From positions 1-34,118 of the forward strand of contig JAVBPE010000027.1 in the NCBI GenBank assembly GCA_031549865.1: DNA of 34,118 bases, in the 5' to 3' direction. The DNA is from JAVBPE01 sp031549865 (GTDB taxonomy: Bacteria; Bacillota_I; Bacilli_A; Acholeplasmatales; Anaeroplasmataceae). This document shows, piece by piece, positions 14,823-24,576 of this stretch. Made by a program: the position numbers and the translations under genes. Positions within the stretch are counted from its first letter, which is position 1. Every line of letters starts with the position of its first letter. The notes under the pieces are model-generated. The model made no database searches and was not told the origin of the DNA. It was given only the letters and a program-made list of their open reading frames with translations.

Positions 14823-17174
14823 CTATTTTTTATTGTAATTTTTAATATCTAAATTTATATCAATTTGGCTTAATATCTCAGAAAATAATTTATATTTGTC
14901 TGGATTAACTTTATAGTCTTCATATACAAATTCATTATATACGTAGAATACATCCTTGTTTTGTACAACAATACCTCCAATAACTTTTCCATAGTGTTCA
15001 TTGCGATTTTGATTTGTATCACTTAAATATTTAAATAATGCTTCAGCTTTGAGCTTAGTGTCTTCAACATTATAGTCAATTCCTTTTGTGTCATATATTC
15101 CAATAGTGCCGTCTTTATATTTAACGATAAAGTCAGGTTGGAAAGTTGAAAGTCCACCATTATAACTAATGCCAAAGTTAGTCTTCATAATTTCAGTACT
15201 ATTTTGCCAATACCAAGAAATTAAATGTGAATTTTCTTCAAGATATTTCATGAAACTTTCTTCTAGTTGATTAGTCTTGCCATTCTCATTTACAAATACA
15301 TAAAATGGTTCATATAATGATAGACTTGAAATTCTTCTCTTGTGAGTTTCATTTGAATACGCTCTTTTATCTGCAATTTCAAAATCATAACTCATTCCTT
15401 TTTTACCCTTGCTGTCTTCAAGCATAGTCCTAAATTTTGAAGTTGCTTTATCAAGTAAGGATGAAAATAGTTCAATATTTTCTAGCACCACTTTTTGAAT
15501 TGATAATAACTTTTCTGCTCGTGAGAAGATATTTAAAAATTGAGTGAATTGATCAACTATCGCTACATTTACTGATGACTTAGAACGAATATACGCTAAT
15601 CCACTTAAGTGTTGAGATATCAAAGTATAATAAGCATTATTAACATCTGCATTAGACATTTTAACAACACTTGTACTTGTATCATATTTCTTTTCTTTAT
15701 CTATTTCTGCTGAATCTAGTGTTGTTTCATTTAAAATCCTATCGCTTCCAAGTTTTTCAAGTTTAAGTCCTTTATTGGTGAGGCGTTCAATATTTGGAAT
15801 AACGTATTTATCACTTTCTTCTAAATCAAAATATGACATAAATTCTTTTTCAAAATATTCTGAGAATCTAGAATCCGCTGAGTTATAGTCTTCTTGTCTA
15901 CTACGATAAAAAGACTTGATGTGTAAAGGACTATATATTGGTTGTTTTCTTTCATCAGTTCTAAAATATGACCATTCAGTTTTAATAATATTAGGTGAAT
16001 AGGTATCACGTCTTGTCTCAATCCCCTTAACATTAGTAAAAACATAGCCTTTATCAAGAATATCATTACTATATTTTTTAGCTTCTACCGTTCTTAGAAT
16101 TCTTCCTACTGTTTGAATTTCAAATACTTCCGACTGTCCTTCTCTAAATTTAACAAGAATATGAGCTCTAGGACAGTCCCAACCAGTTGCAATAGCGGTC
16201 TTAAATACTAAGAAAGAGACTTTATTATTCTTTTCTTTAATTTTCACTTTATCAATTGTAGAGTTATTGTCACACCAGAATCCTAGTTCACCACTATCAA
16301 CAGTGATTCCTTTTGTTAGTAGAAAGTCTTTTATAGTTAATTTCTTATCTTCACCTGCGTCTTTATTAGGTATTTGAATTAATACTAAAGGATTTACATC
16401 TACATTTAACTTTTTATATTCTTCAATAATTTCTAATCTCTTATTGAAGGCTTTCTCTAAAATTAATATTTCACTATCGATCTCAACATCACTTATTTCT
16501 TTAATACCCTCATTAATAACAATTTCTTCTTTCATCATTCCTTCATCGATAACGTCCTGAGGATTAACTTTTACTTTGAAATCTTGATCAGTTATTATTG
16601 GAGTAGCCGACATTTCTAAAGTAATGCTCGGAATAAGTATTGTATCTTTAAATTCTGATATTCTAGTATTTGATTTAGAACCGATATGCGATTCATCCAC
16701 TACTAAAATAATTTTAGTCCCGCGTTTCTTGGTGTTATCAATAACATCGATGAAGTTCATACCTTCTTTATCTTTCATCAAGTTATTAATCCATTTACCA
16801 CTTTCTTTATCTTTATCAACTAGCTTTTCCCAGTTAACAAATACAATTTCATGGTCTTTTATATACCCGCGAGATCCAAAGAATTCATCATCTAACAACG
16901 AGCATATTGGATTTCCACCTAAATACTCCTTTACATTTAAATATGACTGTTTGTGAAGTTCTCCTTTTCCAATGGAACACCATACAATACAAAACTTCTC
17001 ATCAGCATTTTCTTCTACTAACTCTTCAAACAAAGCTGTAGCCATAAAGGTTTTACCGCTTCCAGTTGGAGATTGAAACACGATAATTTTGCCATCCTTT
17101 TTAAAAGAGAGATTAAAATACTCTTTTAATTCATCAACCACATTTCTTTGATAATTTTTTAATTGATATTTCAT
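14823..17174 (-). CDS. Type III restriction enzyme, Res subunit
   Basis: A 783-aa protein. The N-terminal superfamily 2 translocase has SPTGSGKT (35-42), DESH (160-163) and SATP (189-192); a later ATGWDCPRAHILVKFREG/TVGRILRT region gives motifs V and VI. A PD-(D/E)XK nuclease lies near the C-terminus: QPDFIVKY (Pro680-Asp681) and IYDTKG (Asp695, Lys697). Length is a little short of EcoP1I/EcoP15I Res. It would work in complex with the methyltransferase encoded four bases upstream, cutting DNA after meeting two inverted unmethylated sites. Gene order mod-res in one operon is the usual one. All key motifs are present, so the enzyme looks functional. Confidence 0.93.
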   Translation of the reverse strand: MKYQLKNYQRNVVDELKEYFNLSFKKDGKIIVFQSPTGSGKTFMATALFEELVEENADEKFCIVWCSIGKGELHKQSYLNVKEYLGGNPICSLLDDEFFGSRGYIKDHEIVFVNWEKLVDKDKESGKWINNLMKDKEGMNFIDVIDNTKKRGTKIILVVDESHIGSKSNTRISEFKDTILIPSITLEMSATPIITDQDFKVKVNPQDVIDEGMMKEEIVINEGIKEISDVEIDSEILILEKAFNKRLEIIEEYKKLNVDVNPLVLIQIPNKDAGEDKKLTIKDFLLTKGITVDSGELGFWCDNNSTIDKVKIKEKNNKVSFLVFKTAIATGWDCPRAHILVKFREGQSEVFEIQTVGRILRTVEAKKYSNDILDKGYVFTNVKGIETRRDTYSPNIIKTEWSYFRTDERKQPIYSPLHIKSFYRSRQEDYNSADSRFSEYFEKEFMSYFDLEESDKYVIPNIERLTNKGLKLEKLGSDRILNETTLDSAEIDKEKKYDTSTSVVKMSNADVNNAYYTLISQHLSGLAYIRSKSSVNVAIVDQFTQFLNIFSRAEKLLSIQKVVLENIELFSSLLDKATSKFRTMLEDSKGKKGMSYDFEIADKRAYSNETHKRRISSLSLYEPFYVFVNENGKTNQLEESFMKYLEENSHLISWYWQNSTEIMKTNFGISYNGGLSTFQPDFIVKYKDGTIGIYDTKGIDYNVEDTKLKAEALFKYLSDTNQNRNEHYGKVIGGIVVQNKDVFYVYNEFVYEDYKVNPDKYKLFSEILSQIDINLDIKNYNKK

Positions 17175-17178
17175 ACTT

Positions 17179-18840
17179 CTACCCTCTCTTTATATCTTCA
17201 ACAATTTCTTTATAGATTTCATATATCTTATTAGGAATTGGTTTTATTTCAACATTATCTAAATCAGAAAATAACGACTCATCTACTGAGTTATCTGTTG
17301 AAAACATATAAACAATTACTTTATGATTGATTTGAGCAATATGATATTTCATTATTTCAAAAGAAGCCTTTGAATATAGGTCATTATAAATAAACATTGA
17401 AGTTTCATCATTTGAATAATGTGAATATGTATTGTTAGATTCCACTAAATCAAAGATATTTTCTAATATACATAATAAGTCATTACATTTTTCAACAAGA
17501 TTATATTTTGCTTGATCTCTATTTGAATTATCTTTAATAAAGTCAGTTTTGAAGTAATGAAGATTTGCAGGTATTCCATCACTGTATTTAGTTCCATCTG
17601 GTCTAATTCCAGTAATCACCGTTTTAAGTCTAGGATATGTTATGTCTGTAGCAATATTATTTTCGTTATTAGTACAAAGGATAAAACGACGTTCTCCACC
17701 ATCTTCTTTATTTAGTTCTAAGACTGCTTGTCCTGTAGTTCCCGATCCGGCGAAAAAATCTAATATTGTAGAATTTTGCTTACTTGCTATTTCTAAAATT
17801 GATTTTATTAATTTTACTGGTTTAGGTGTATCAAATGCTTCTCTATTACCAATTAAATCTTCTATTTCATTTTTAGCTACTGATAGGCTTCCACAATCAG
17901 TAAATAAATTATAAAAGACATTTTCGCTTGCTTCATAATCCTCTGGCCTTTTTATGTAGTAAACTTTATTTTTCTTATAATCGAAAAACAATTTCCCTTT
18001 TTCAATCGAATCTTCGACACCTTTTAAACCTATTGTCCATCTCATTCCATTACTTGGTTTAAAGGCTATACTGGTTTTTGGATCAATAATTTCAAAGAGC
18101 ATAGTTGGTCTCTCATACACACCACTATTTGTTTTCTCAATTCCTTCCAAATTATACGGTCCAATTTCATCCTTATATTTATAATCTCTTTCAAGTTTTC
18201 TATAATTAAAGATGCCAGGTTTTTTCTTTTTAAAATAACAAAAAATATATTCTGTTAAACAGCCAATTATTCTTTCTGTGTTACCTGCTCCGCCTTTTTT
18301 CTTCCATATAAAGCTTTCAAAATTATTTTCGCCAAAAATTTTATCACATAATAGCTTTAATTGAGCCATTTCATTATCATCTATAGAGATAAAAATCATT
18401 CCATTATCATTCAATAATACTTTCGCAAGATTCAATCGCTTTTCCATCATATTAAGCCATTTACTATGTTTATATCCATCTTCTTTATCAATAAAATTAT
18501 CGTTATACATGAAGTCCCTATTCCCAGTATTATACGGTGGATCAATATAAATAACATCTATTTTATTTGTATGTGTATAGAGTAAGGCCGTCAAAACATG
18601 AAAATTATCTCCTTCAATCAGTAGATTATGATTATTAGATTTGACATCAATATCGTATGCACTTTGCCTTTTTAAGATTGGTATATATTCTTTGCATAAA
18701 TTAACAACATTTTCTTGATTTTTTTCTTTATCCCACACTAGACCATATTTCTTAAAACTGCTTATTTCGCTTTTCAATGCTTCGATTTCGTTTAGTAACT
18801 CTTCAGGCGATATATTTGAATAATCTTTATTACTGCTCAT
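17179..18840 (-). CDS. Type III DNA methyltransferase, Mod subunit
   Basis: A 553-aa beta-class adenine methyltransferase. The catalytic motif DPPYNTG (100-106) comes first and the AdoMet-binding motif ILDFFAGSGTTG (359-370) second; the region between, about 175-350, holds the target-recognition domain that sets the DNA site. A short coiled coil (residues 12-30) opens the protein. It would methylate one strand of an asymmetric site and also guide the Res subunit. The target sequence cannot be read from the protein. GGAGAG precedes the ATG. Phase-variable simple repeats, common in other type III mod genes, are not seen here. Confidence 0.93.
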   Translation of the reverse strand: MSSNKDYSNISPEELLNEIEALKSEISSFKKYGLVWDKEKNQENVVNLCKEYIPILKRQSAYDIDVKSNNHNLLIEGDNFHVLTALLYTHTNKIDVIYIDPPYNTGNRDFMYNDNFIDKEDGYKHSKWLNMMEKRLNLAKVLLNDNGMIFISIDDNEMAQLKLLCDKIFGENNFESFIWKKKGGAGNTERIIGCLTEYIFCYFKKKKPGIFNYRKLERDYKYKDEIGPYNLEGIEKTNSGVYERPTMLFEIIDPKTSIAFKPSNGMRWTIGLKGVEDSIEKGKLFFDYKKNKVYYIKRPEDYEASENVFYNLFTDCGSLSVAKNEIEDLIGNREAFDTPKPVKLIKSILEIASKQNSTILDFFAGSGTTGQAVLELNKEDGGERRFILCTNNENNIATDITYPRLKTVITGIRPDGTKYSDGIPANLHYFKTDFIKDNSNRDQAKYNLVEKCNDLLCILENIFDLVESNNTYSHYSNDETSMFIYNDLYSKASFEIMKYHIAQINHKVIVYMFSTDNSVDESLFSDLDNVEIKPIPNKIYEIYKEIVEDIKRG

Positions 18841-19143
18841 TTTTTATCTCTCCTACATTTTTAGTAAAAAAGATGGTAACTAAACCCACACCTTTATGTC
18901 TTTTGATAATTCGAAATTTATGGAGACAATACTTATCTATATTTGAGATTTATTTAGGATAAAGTCGCTATTTTAATAATTTTATGGTAAAATCTTAATG
19001 AAATTAAAAGGTAGTAAAAGGTGTACCTTTACCTACTAAAGTATTAAAATCCATCGAAATCGGTGGATTTTTTACGTATATATGAAAGGGTATAATTTAT
19101 GTTTTGATATAATATTTAAGTACAATTATAGGAGGTAAAAATA
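18841..19143. promoter_or_regulatory. Divergent region between mod and resolvase
   Basis: No gene is seen. It carries an imperfect inverted repeat (AGGTAGTAAAAGGT / ACCTTTACCTACT, 19009-19037), a possible resolvase or repressor site. A bidirectional hairpin with a T-run (AAAATCCA-t-CG / CG-g-TGGATTTT, 19046-19073) follows. AT-rich -10-like TATAAT boxes lie before the resolvase, but I cannot pair them with good -35 boxes. Confidence 0.45.
19046..19073 (+). terminator. Hairpin terminator upstream of the resolvase
   Basis: AAAATCCA-t-CG pairs with CG-g-TGGATTTT around an aaat loop and is followed by further T on the plus strand. It would stop plus-strand transcription entering the resolvase gene, or act as an attenuator if the promoter lies before it. 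Confidence 0.6.
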
Positions 19144-19731
19144 ATGAAATATGGTTATGTAAGAGTATCAACAGTTACTCAAAATATTGATAGGCAAATG
19201 GATGAAATGTACAAGTTAGGTTTAACTGATAATGAGATATTTATTGATAAGCAAAGTGGGAAGGACTTTGATAGGCCAAACTATAAAGAATTAAAATCAA
19301 TAATAAAAAAGAGCGACCTATTAATAATTAAATCAATAGATCGTCTTGGTAGAGATTATAATATGATTATTGAGGAATGGACTGATATTACTAAAAACAT
19401 TGAAGCTGATATATTAGTAATTGATATGCCTCTACTTGATACCAGAGTTGAAGGAAAAAATTTAGTTGGTAAATTTATAAGTGACATTGTTCTTCAAATA
19501 CTTTCCTTTGTAGCTGAAACCGAACGTGATAATATTAGACAACGACAAGCAGAAGGCATTAGAATAGCAAAAGAAAAAGGAGTTCATTTAGGTAGGCCTA
19601 AATATAAACTCCCTGATAATTTCGAAGAAATAGTTAATAAATTTAGAAACAAAGAGATTACGAATGTTCAAGCGGCTAAATTACTTGATATGCCTAGAGG
19701 AACATTTTTAAAATATTCAAAAAATTACTAA
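19144..19731 (+). CDS. Small serine resolvase/invertase
   Basis: A 195-aa serine recombinase of the Tn3-resolvase/DNA-invertase group. The catalytic domain has YVRVST with Ser9, then SIDRLGRDY (the SxDRLxR motif) and the long E-helix region with ETERDNIRQRQAEGI. The C-terminal helix-turn-helix (about 150-195) contains NVQAAKLLDMPRGTF. The start has a textbook AGGAGG seven bases upstream. It is on the plus strand among minus-strand defence genes and its stop overlaps the 3' end of the SMC gene by four bases. No transposase is nearby, so it may be a resolvase left from a transposon or plasmid, or an invertase. An imperfect inverted repeat upstream (19009-19037) could be its site. Confidence 0.9.
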   Translation: MKYGYVRVSTVTQNIDRQMDEMYKLGLTDNEIFIDKQSGKDFDRPNYKELKSIIKKSDLLIIKSIDRLGRDYNMIIEEWTDITKNIEADILVIDMPLLDTRVEGKNLVGKFISDIVLQILSFVAETERDNIRQRQAEGIRIAKEKGVHLGRPKYKLPDNFEEIVNKFRNKEITNVQAAKLLDMPRGTFLKYSKNY

Positions 19732-21431
19732 CTATTTTTTAAATTAATACTGTTAAAAAATAATGATTTAACTGTTTCAATATCATTTTCATTATTTTGA
19801 TACTCGCTCTCTAGTAATACTGATCCCTTTTCATTTTCAAGTTCAATAATATTATATGATGAATCGAAAAATTTTCTTGCCTCTCTTAATCCAACAAAAA
19901 TTTGATTTTCTTTGCGTGAGTTATAATAATTTTTCAATGCTACAACTATATCCGATTTATTATTTAAATCTTGATCTCCTTCAAAAGGAGAGTCTAAAAC
20001 TATTGGGAATCTATATTCATTTGGATTAATTTGATCTTTAATTTTCAAAAAAGTAAAAAAGAACGCCAAAGTTGATCTACAATATTGACTACCGCTGATA
20101 ACGTATTTCCTAAAATTATCAATGTTTTCACGATTAATATTATCAAGGCCTAAACTATTCAGATTTTCAATATATATATTTTTAAACAAACTGTTAATCT
20201 GTCTAGTATTACTATCATATGCTTCAATGGATTTTGAAAGTTCATTGATTTCGCTTTGCAACGACTCTATTTTCAATATTTTTTCAAAAAGAATTTGTTC
20301 TTTTTCTTTATTCAATATCTTTATTGCATTAGTTTTAAGATATTGTTCAAAAAGATTATTTTGATCGTTATATTTTTTACTAATTGTATTTATTGTTTTT
20401 GATAAATTTAAGTACTCGTTTTTCTTAATATTTAAAATTCGTGAATTTTCATCTAAATCGACCACTAAAGACTTCCTATTCTCTATTAGTAGTTCAATGC
20501 TATAGTTGTTATAAAAATCGCTTGGTGCATTTACTTTAAAAACTTCACTGCACTTAGGGCACTCTACCGTCATATGTGATTGCTTTTCTTCTTTTTTCTT
20601 GAGTTTGCCAATCAGTTCATCAATTTCACTTAGATGAATGGTTATCTTGACGTTCAAGTTTTCTAAACTGTATATTTCATTTTGTAATGAACTGTTAATA
20701 CTCAAATATTTTTCTAATTCGTTTTTTAAGAGTGTTAAATTTACCTTAGCATTTTCTTCGTCAATAGAAACGTTCCCAATTTTATGCATTTCTTTTATTT
20801 TAGTCAAATCATCACTTAAATCTTTAACTACAATATTGATTTTATCCTTATCACTTTTCAGTTTTAATAACTTAGTTTTAATCTTATAATAATTATTATC
20901 CAGCACATTAAGATGATAATAATATAACTGTGTATTCGAAGCACTTACGAATTGTTCCATATTATTAAAAGGCAATATTTCTTTCTTCCAACTATAGTCT
21001 TGATCTAAAAAATATGGAATGAAACAATATGAAACTGGAGCAATATCGAATTCAAAATTTTTATTTGTAAGATATATCGCAGTATTAAACTCTTTTTCAA
21101 AGAAACAAGCTAACTCTTTATAATCTTTTTCTATTTTTTTAATTATTTCATCGTTTTTCCTAATGATAAAATAATTTTTATATCTTATCATTTCATACAT
21201 ATTTATTCCTGATGTAAATTCGATTTGAAACATTTTATCATTCGCTTTAAATTCTTTATCATATGCCGAATTCGCTCCTAAAGAATGATAAATAGCTCTC
21301 AAAATACTGCTTTTACCTCTTGATGTTTTATCGCTCGTTACTACATTTATCCCATCAGTAAAATTAATTTTCCTGCTTTTTTTATTAACAAAATCAATTA
21401 TATTTACGAAATTAACGATTATTCTTTCCAT
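19728..21431 (-). CDS. SMC/Rad50-like ATPase with zinc hook (LmuB-like)
   Basis: A 567-aa ABC-type ATPase. The N-terminal lobe has Walker A SDKTSRGKSS (33-42); two coiled-coil arms (about 180-285 and 315-415) flank a CPKC zinc hook (291-294); the C-terminal lobe has ISGSQYCRSTLAF (signature region, near 445-457) and Walker B PIVLDSPFEG (476-485). This is the layout of the SMC subunit of Lamassu/ABC-3C defence systems, which senses phage DNA and releases an effector. The gene starts ten bases after the DUF4297 nuclease gene, so the two form one operon. The arms are short compared with true SMC proteins, as is usual for LmuB. No separate LmuC gene lies between them. Confidence 0.85.
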   Translation of the reverse strand: MERIIVNFVNIIDFVNKKSRKINFTDGINVVTSDKTSRGKSSILRAIYHSLGANSAYDKEFKANDKMFQIEFTSGINMYEMIRYKNYFIIRKNDEIIKKIEKDYKELACFFEKEFNTAIYLTNKNFEFDIAPVSYCFIPYFLDQDYSWKKEILPFNNMEQFVSASNTQLYYYHLNVLDNNYYKIKTKLLKLKSDKDKINIVVKDLSDDLTKIKEMHKIGNVSIDEENAKVNLTLLKNELEKYLSINSSLQNEIYSLENLNVKITIHLSEIDELIGKLKKKEEKQSHMTVECPKCSEVFKVNAPSDFYNNYSIELLIENRKSLVVDLDENSRILNIKKNEYLNLSKTINTISKKYNDQNNLFEQYLKTNAIKILNKEKEQILFEKILKIESLQSEINELSKSIEAYDSNTRQINSLFKNIYIENLNSLGLDNINRENIDNFRKYVISGSQYCRSTLAFFFTFLKIKDQINPNEYRFPIVLDSPFEGDQDLNNKSDIVVALKNYYNSRKENQIFVGLREARKFFDSSYNIIELENEKGSVLLESEYQNNENDIETVKSLFFNSINLKNS

Positions 21432-21441
21432 ATTATATTCC

Positions 21442-22527
21442 TCATTTGTATATAAATAATAATATCATAAATTCATAATATTTTTTATACAATTCTAATT
21501 CTTTTATCAAATCATCACACGATAGCTTACTGTGTATCTCATAAAATAATTCTTGATTATTAAAATTTGATAAATCAATTTTCTTTATTGCTCCATTAAT
21601 TAACAAAAAAGTTTCTTTATTCAACAACGCATCTTTCGAAAATTCACGATATAACATTTTTAGATTACTATAATTCCTTTCATTGAATTCATAATGCAAT
21701 ATGTTTTTAGCAAAATTATATATTACATTAAAATCAGCCGGAATCATTATTTCTTTCGCAACTTCAACTATTTTTTCAAACTCTTTGCGCGTAAAACCTT
21801 TGTTTACAATCAGTTCATTATACTGGATATTAGATGGTTTGTATTTTTCGGACTGCAATTCATTCATTTTTACCAATATTGAATGGAATATGCCCTTTAT
21901 AGCTGCTAAATCAAGTTTATCATTAATCTCAATTAAATAATCAAATAGTCCCTTAAAGACAGTGTCTTGATGAGTATCTATAGACATATTTGTTTTCAAA
22001 ATATATATATTATTTATATTTGATAGATTATTAACATTCTTTTTAAAATAATCTAACACTTCTTCTTTCTTTCCTGTTAGTTCAATTAAATCATCAAGCA
22101 ATATTTGACCATCAGTGTCGTGCGTAAAATCATTTGCTCCTTTAATTCTATTGCTTTTTACTCTAGAAAAATTAAACTCAATATTCGAGTTTGTTGCGAA
22201 AACTGATTTAATTTTTTCTCCATCAAACAGATTCAAATTGTATTTCATCTTCTCTAGCCATTTTTCACTTACGAAACTAGAAATATTAATCTGCATTTTT
22301 TTGTTCGTTTTGACTTGATAAAAATCAATCTGAGTGGGGTCAGTAATATCATTCATAAAAACAATATCATCCAAATAATCTATTAATAGCACAAAATTAT
22401 CATTGGTTTTAATTGATTCAAGAAGCAATAATGTGGCAAATGATAATTGATATTCATAACGATTGAATGACTCACTACCAGCAAATTCTCTTGGAGTCGC
22501 GAAATTTATTTTTTCTGCAATGGACAT
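21442..22527 (-). CDS. DUF4297/Cap4-like nuclease effector (LmuA-like)
   Basis: A 361-aa protein. The N-terminal part (about 10-170) carries the pattern of DUF4297/Cap4 nucleases, a PD-(D/E)XK fold: GSESFNRYEYQ (17-27), LLIDYLDDIVF (47-57) and DFYQVKTN (68-75) with the catalytic Gln-x-Lys. The C-terminal half is helical and unclassified. Cap4-type nucleases are known as effectors in Lamassu and CBASS systems, where they cut DNA without much sequence preference once released. The partner here is the SMC-like ATPase just downstream. The C-terminal 180 residues may stand in for the missing middle component LmuC. GGAG precedes the ATG at about 12 bases. Confidence 0.82.
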   Translation of the reverse strand: MSIAEKINFATPREFAGSESFNRYEYQLSFATLLLLESIKTNDNFVLLIDYLDDIVFMNDITDPTQIDFYQVKTNKKMQINISSFVSEKWLEKMKYNLNLFDGEKIKSVFATNSNIEFNFSRVKSNRIKGANDFTHDTDGQILLDDLIELTGKKEEVLDYFKKNVNNLSNINNIYILKTNMSIDTHQDTVFKGLFDYLIEINDKLDLAAIKGIFHSILVKMNELQSEKYKPSNIQYNELIVNKGFTRKEFEKIVEVAKEIMIPADFNVIYNFAKNILHYEFNERNYSNLKMLYREFSKDALLNKETFLLINGAIKKIDLSNFNNQELFYEIHSKLSCDDLIKELELYKKYYEFMILLFIYK

Positions 22528-22658
22528 AAGACGATTACTCCTACTTCTCTTTATATATTGCTAATTATAACACAAAAAAATGTTTTTATATAATAACATC
22601 TATAATATGTAGATTTTCGTTTTCTACAATAACATTTTCTGCACAAGATAGTAAATCA

Positions 22659-24272
22659 TTATATTTTCAAATCAATAAACCTATAAACTATTTTAATAGT
22701 CTTTTGTTTAGGCTTTCCATATTCGCCTTCGCTATAAATTTCTATTCTATCAATAAGTTTATAAACCATTTCAGAAGTTAGTTCATCAAAATCTAGATAA
22801 TCGTTAATTATTTCTTTAAGCATATTTATTTCGCTAACATAATTCTTTTTGTTATCTCGCTCATTGATATACAAACTATATCTAGATTTTAGTTCTTTCT
22901 GTTCTGCTTGATAATCTTTAAGTAAAGATTGATATGAATCATCATCAATTATCTCATTCGCATAATCTTCATATATTTTTTTAGTTAATTTAGATAAAAT
23001 TGCTAGTCGCTTTTCTATCTTTTCAAGTTCAATATCATAGTTGATTTCGATTTTATTAGAATCATATTTTTCTTGGATTAAATCTAACAATTGACTATCA
23101 TCTTTAAGCAGTGAAAAGAAACTTCTTAATTTATCAGTAACTATATTTTTCAACTCATGATAATGAAAGATATTACAATGCTTATCTACATTTCTAAAGT
23201 GAGCGTATGAATTGCATTTATAAATAATTCTAGTTTTTCTTTTTTCTCTATTTTCAATCGCTAATGTCATTCTCTTTTTACAACACCCACAATAAACTAG
23301 TCCTTTAAAGATATTTTCTAGATTATGTTTAACTGGATATTTTCGTTCTTGGAGTAATTCTTGAACTCTTTCAAAATCAGATCTTTCAATAATTGGTTTA
23401 TGAGTATCTTTTACTACTATTCTTTTGTCTTGAGAGTTTCTTCTTAGTTGCTTAGTTTTATAATTAACTACTTGGGCTTTGAGATTTTCCATATCACCAA
23501 TATAAACCATATCTCGTAGTATTGAATTAACTGATACCGAACTCCATTTATAAACTTCTTCTTCATTTCTTAATTTAACGTATCTATCAAAACGCGTATC
23601 ACCATTCATCGATTTATATGATGATGGATTAATTATCCTTTGTTTGGTTAGTTCTTTAGCAATCGCTAAACTACCTAATCCAAGTAAAGCAAGTTTAAAA
23701 ATGTATTTAATAACCTTAGCGGGTTCTTCATCAATGATTAACTCGTTCTTGTTGCTTGGATTCTTCTTATAACCATATGGAGTGCATCCACCCAGAAACA
23801 TTCCTTGAAGTGCTCTTTGTCTTCTAGCACTTTTTACTTTTTTTGAGATGTCTTTTAGATACATATCATTAAGAATGTTTTTAAATGGTGCGATATCGTT
23901 ATTATCTTTATAAGTATCTATTCCATCATTTAATGCAATGTATCTTACGTTTTTACTTGGGAAGTACATTTCCATATAATGACCTGTCATTAAGTAATCT
24001 CTATCTAATCTAGATAAGTCTTTAGTTATTACCATATTGATTTTTTTATCTTCAATATCCTGAATCATTCTTTTAAATTCTGGCCGATTAAAGTTACCAC
24101 CTGACCAACCATCATCAACATAGATATTCGAAATGATGTACCCATTTTCTTTACAAAATCTTTCAAGCATCATTTTTTGAGTTTGGATCGAAGATGAATC
24201 ACCAACATTTCCATCATCACTTGATAATCTGCAGTAGATACCCGCTCTATAAATTGTTTCATTAAATATCAT
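22659..24272 (-). CDS. Large serine recombinase (TnpX/TndX type)
   Basis: A 537-aa site-specific recombinase. The N-terminal catalytic domain has YCRLSSDD with Ser17 and KDLSRLDRDY (84-93). A recombinase domain follows (about 160-310, opening GCTPYGY), then a zinc-ribbon with C328, C330/C331, C353 and C366, a coiled coil (about 395-475) and a C-terminal tail. This is the layout of the recombinases that move Tn4451/Tn5397-like integrative elements and some phages. It probably mobilised part of the surrounding island. GGAG precedes the ATG by eight bases and overlaps the end of a 47-aa gene, so both are translated together. In TnpX-type elements the gene start lies near an element end, which would place an attachment site near 24.4-24.85 kb (inference). 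Confidence 0.92.
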   Translation of the reverse strand: MIFNETIYRAGIYCRLSSDDGNVGDSSSIQTQKMMLERFCKENGYIISNIYVDDGWSGGNFNRPEFKRMIQDIEDKKINMVITKDLSRLDRDYLMTGHYMEMYFPSKNVRYIALNDGIDTYKDNNDIAPFKNILNDMYLKDISKKVKSARRQRALQGMFLGGCTPYGYKKNPSNKNELIIDEEPAKVIKYIFKLALLGLGSLAIAKELTKQRIINPSSYKSMNGDTRFDRYVKLRNEEEVYKWSSVSVNSILRDMVYIGDMENLKAQVVNYKTKQLRRNSQDKRIVVKDTHKPIIERSDFERVQELLQERKYPVKHNLENIFKGLVYCGCCKKRMTLAIENREKRKTRIIYKCNSYAHFRNVDKHCNIFHYHELKNIVTDKLRSFFSLLKDDSQLLDLIQEKYDSNKIEINYDIELEKIEKRLAILSKLTKKIYEDYANEIIDDDSYQSLLKDYQAEQKELKSRYSLYINERDNKKNYVSEINMLKEIINDYLDFDELTSEMVYKLIDRIEIYSEGEYGKPKQKTIKIVYRFIDLKI

Positions 24273-24287
24273 AATATAATCTCCATT

Positions 24288-24431
24288 CTAACCAGTATAT
24301 ACATCACTCAACTTCACTTTATTATCAAGTAATTTATCGATAATGAGTTCAGCTAAAAATGTTCTTAAATCTTTTACTTCTTTAAAACTTTCTTCCACAA
24401 TATAAGTTACTGCTTTCTTTTCATTATCCAT
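24288..24431 (-). CDS. 47-aa small protein coupled to the recombinase
   Basis: A short gene with AAAGGG five bases before its ATG. It encodes a charged helical protein starting MDNEKKAVTYIVEESFKE and ending KLSDVYTG. It has no signal peptide or Cys. Its TAG stop at 24288 lies 15 bases before the recombinase ATG and just ahead of that gene's GGAG. Small genes of this sort often precede large serine recombinase genes in integrative elements; a directionality or regulatory role is possible but unproven. Confidence 0.7.
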   Translation of the reverse strand: MDNEKKAVTYIVEESFKEVKDLRTFLAELIIDKLLDNKVKLSDVYTG

Positions 24432-24538
24432 GTTTTCCCTTTCATTTATTTTTGATTTATTCTTTGATAAAAGCCATTTATTTGGCTCTATTTTGAATTA
24501 TTTTAACTAATACCTAGTAATTCTTGTAAACAACAAAA

Positions 24539-24556
24539 AAGGCACCTAAGTGCCTT
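24539..24556 (-). terminator. Terminator after the hairpin repeats
   Basis: AAGGCAC pairs perfectly with GTGCCTT around a 4-nt loop. TTTTTTG follows on the minus strand; there is no T-run on the other side, so it acts on minus-strand transcripts from the VOC/monooxygenase operon or from the repeat region. Confidence 0.75.
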
Positions 24557-24576
24557 AAAATCGCTATTTAGTTTTT

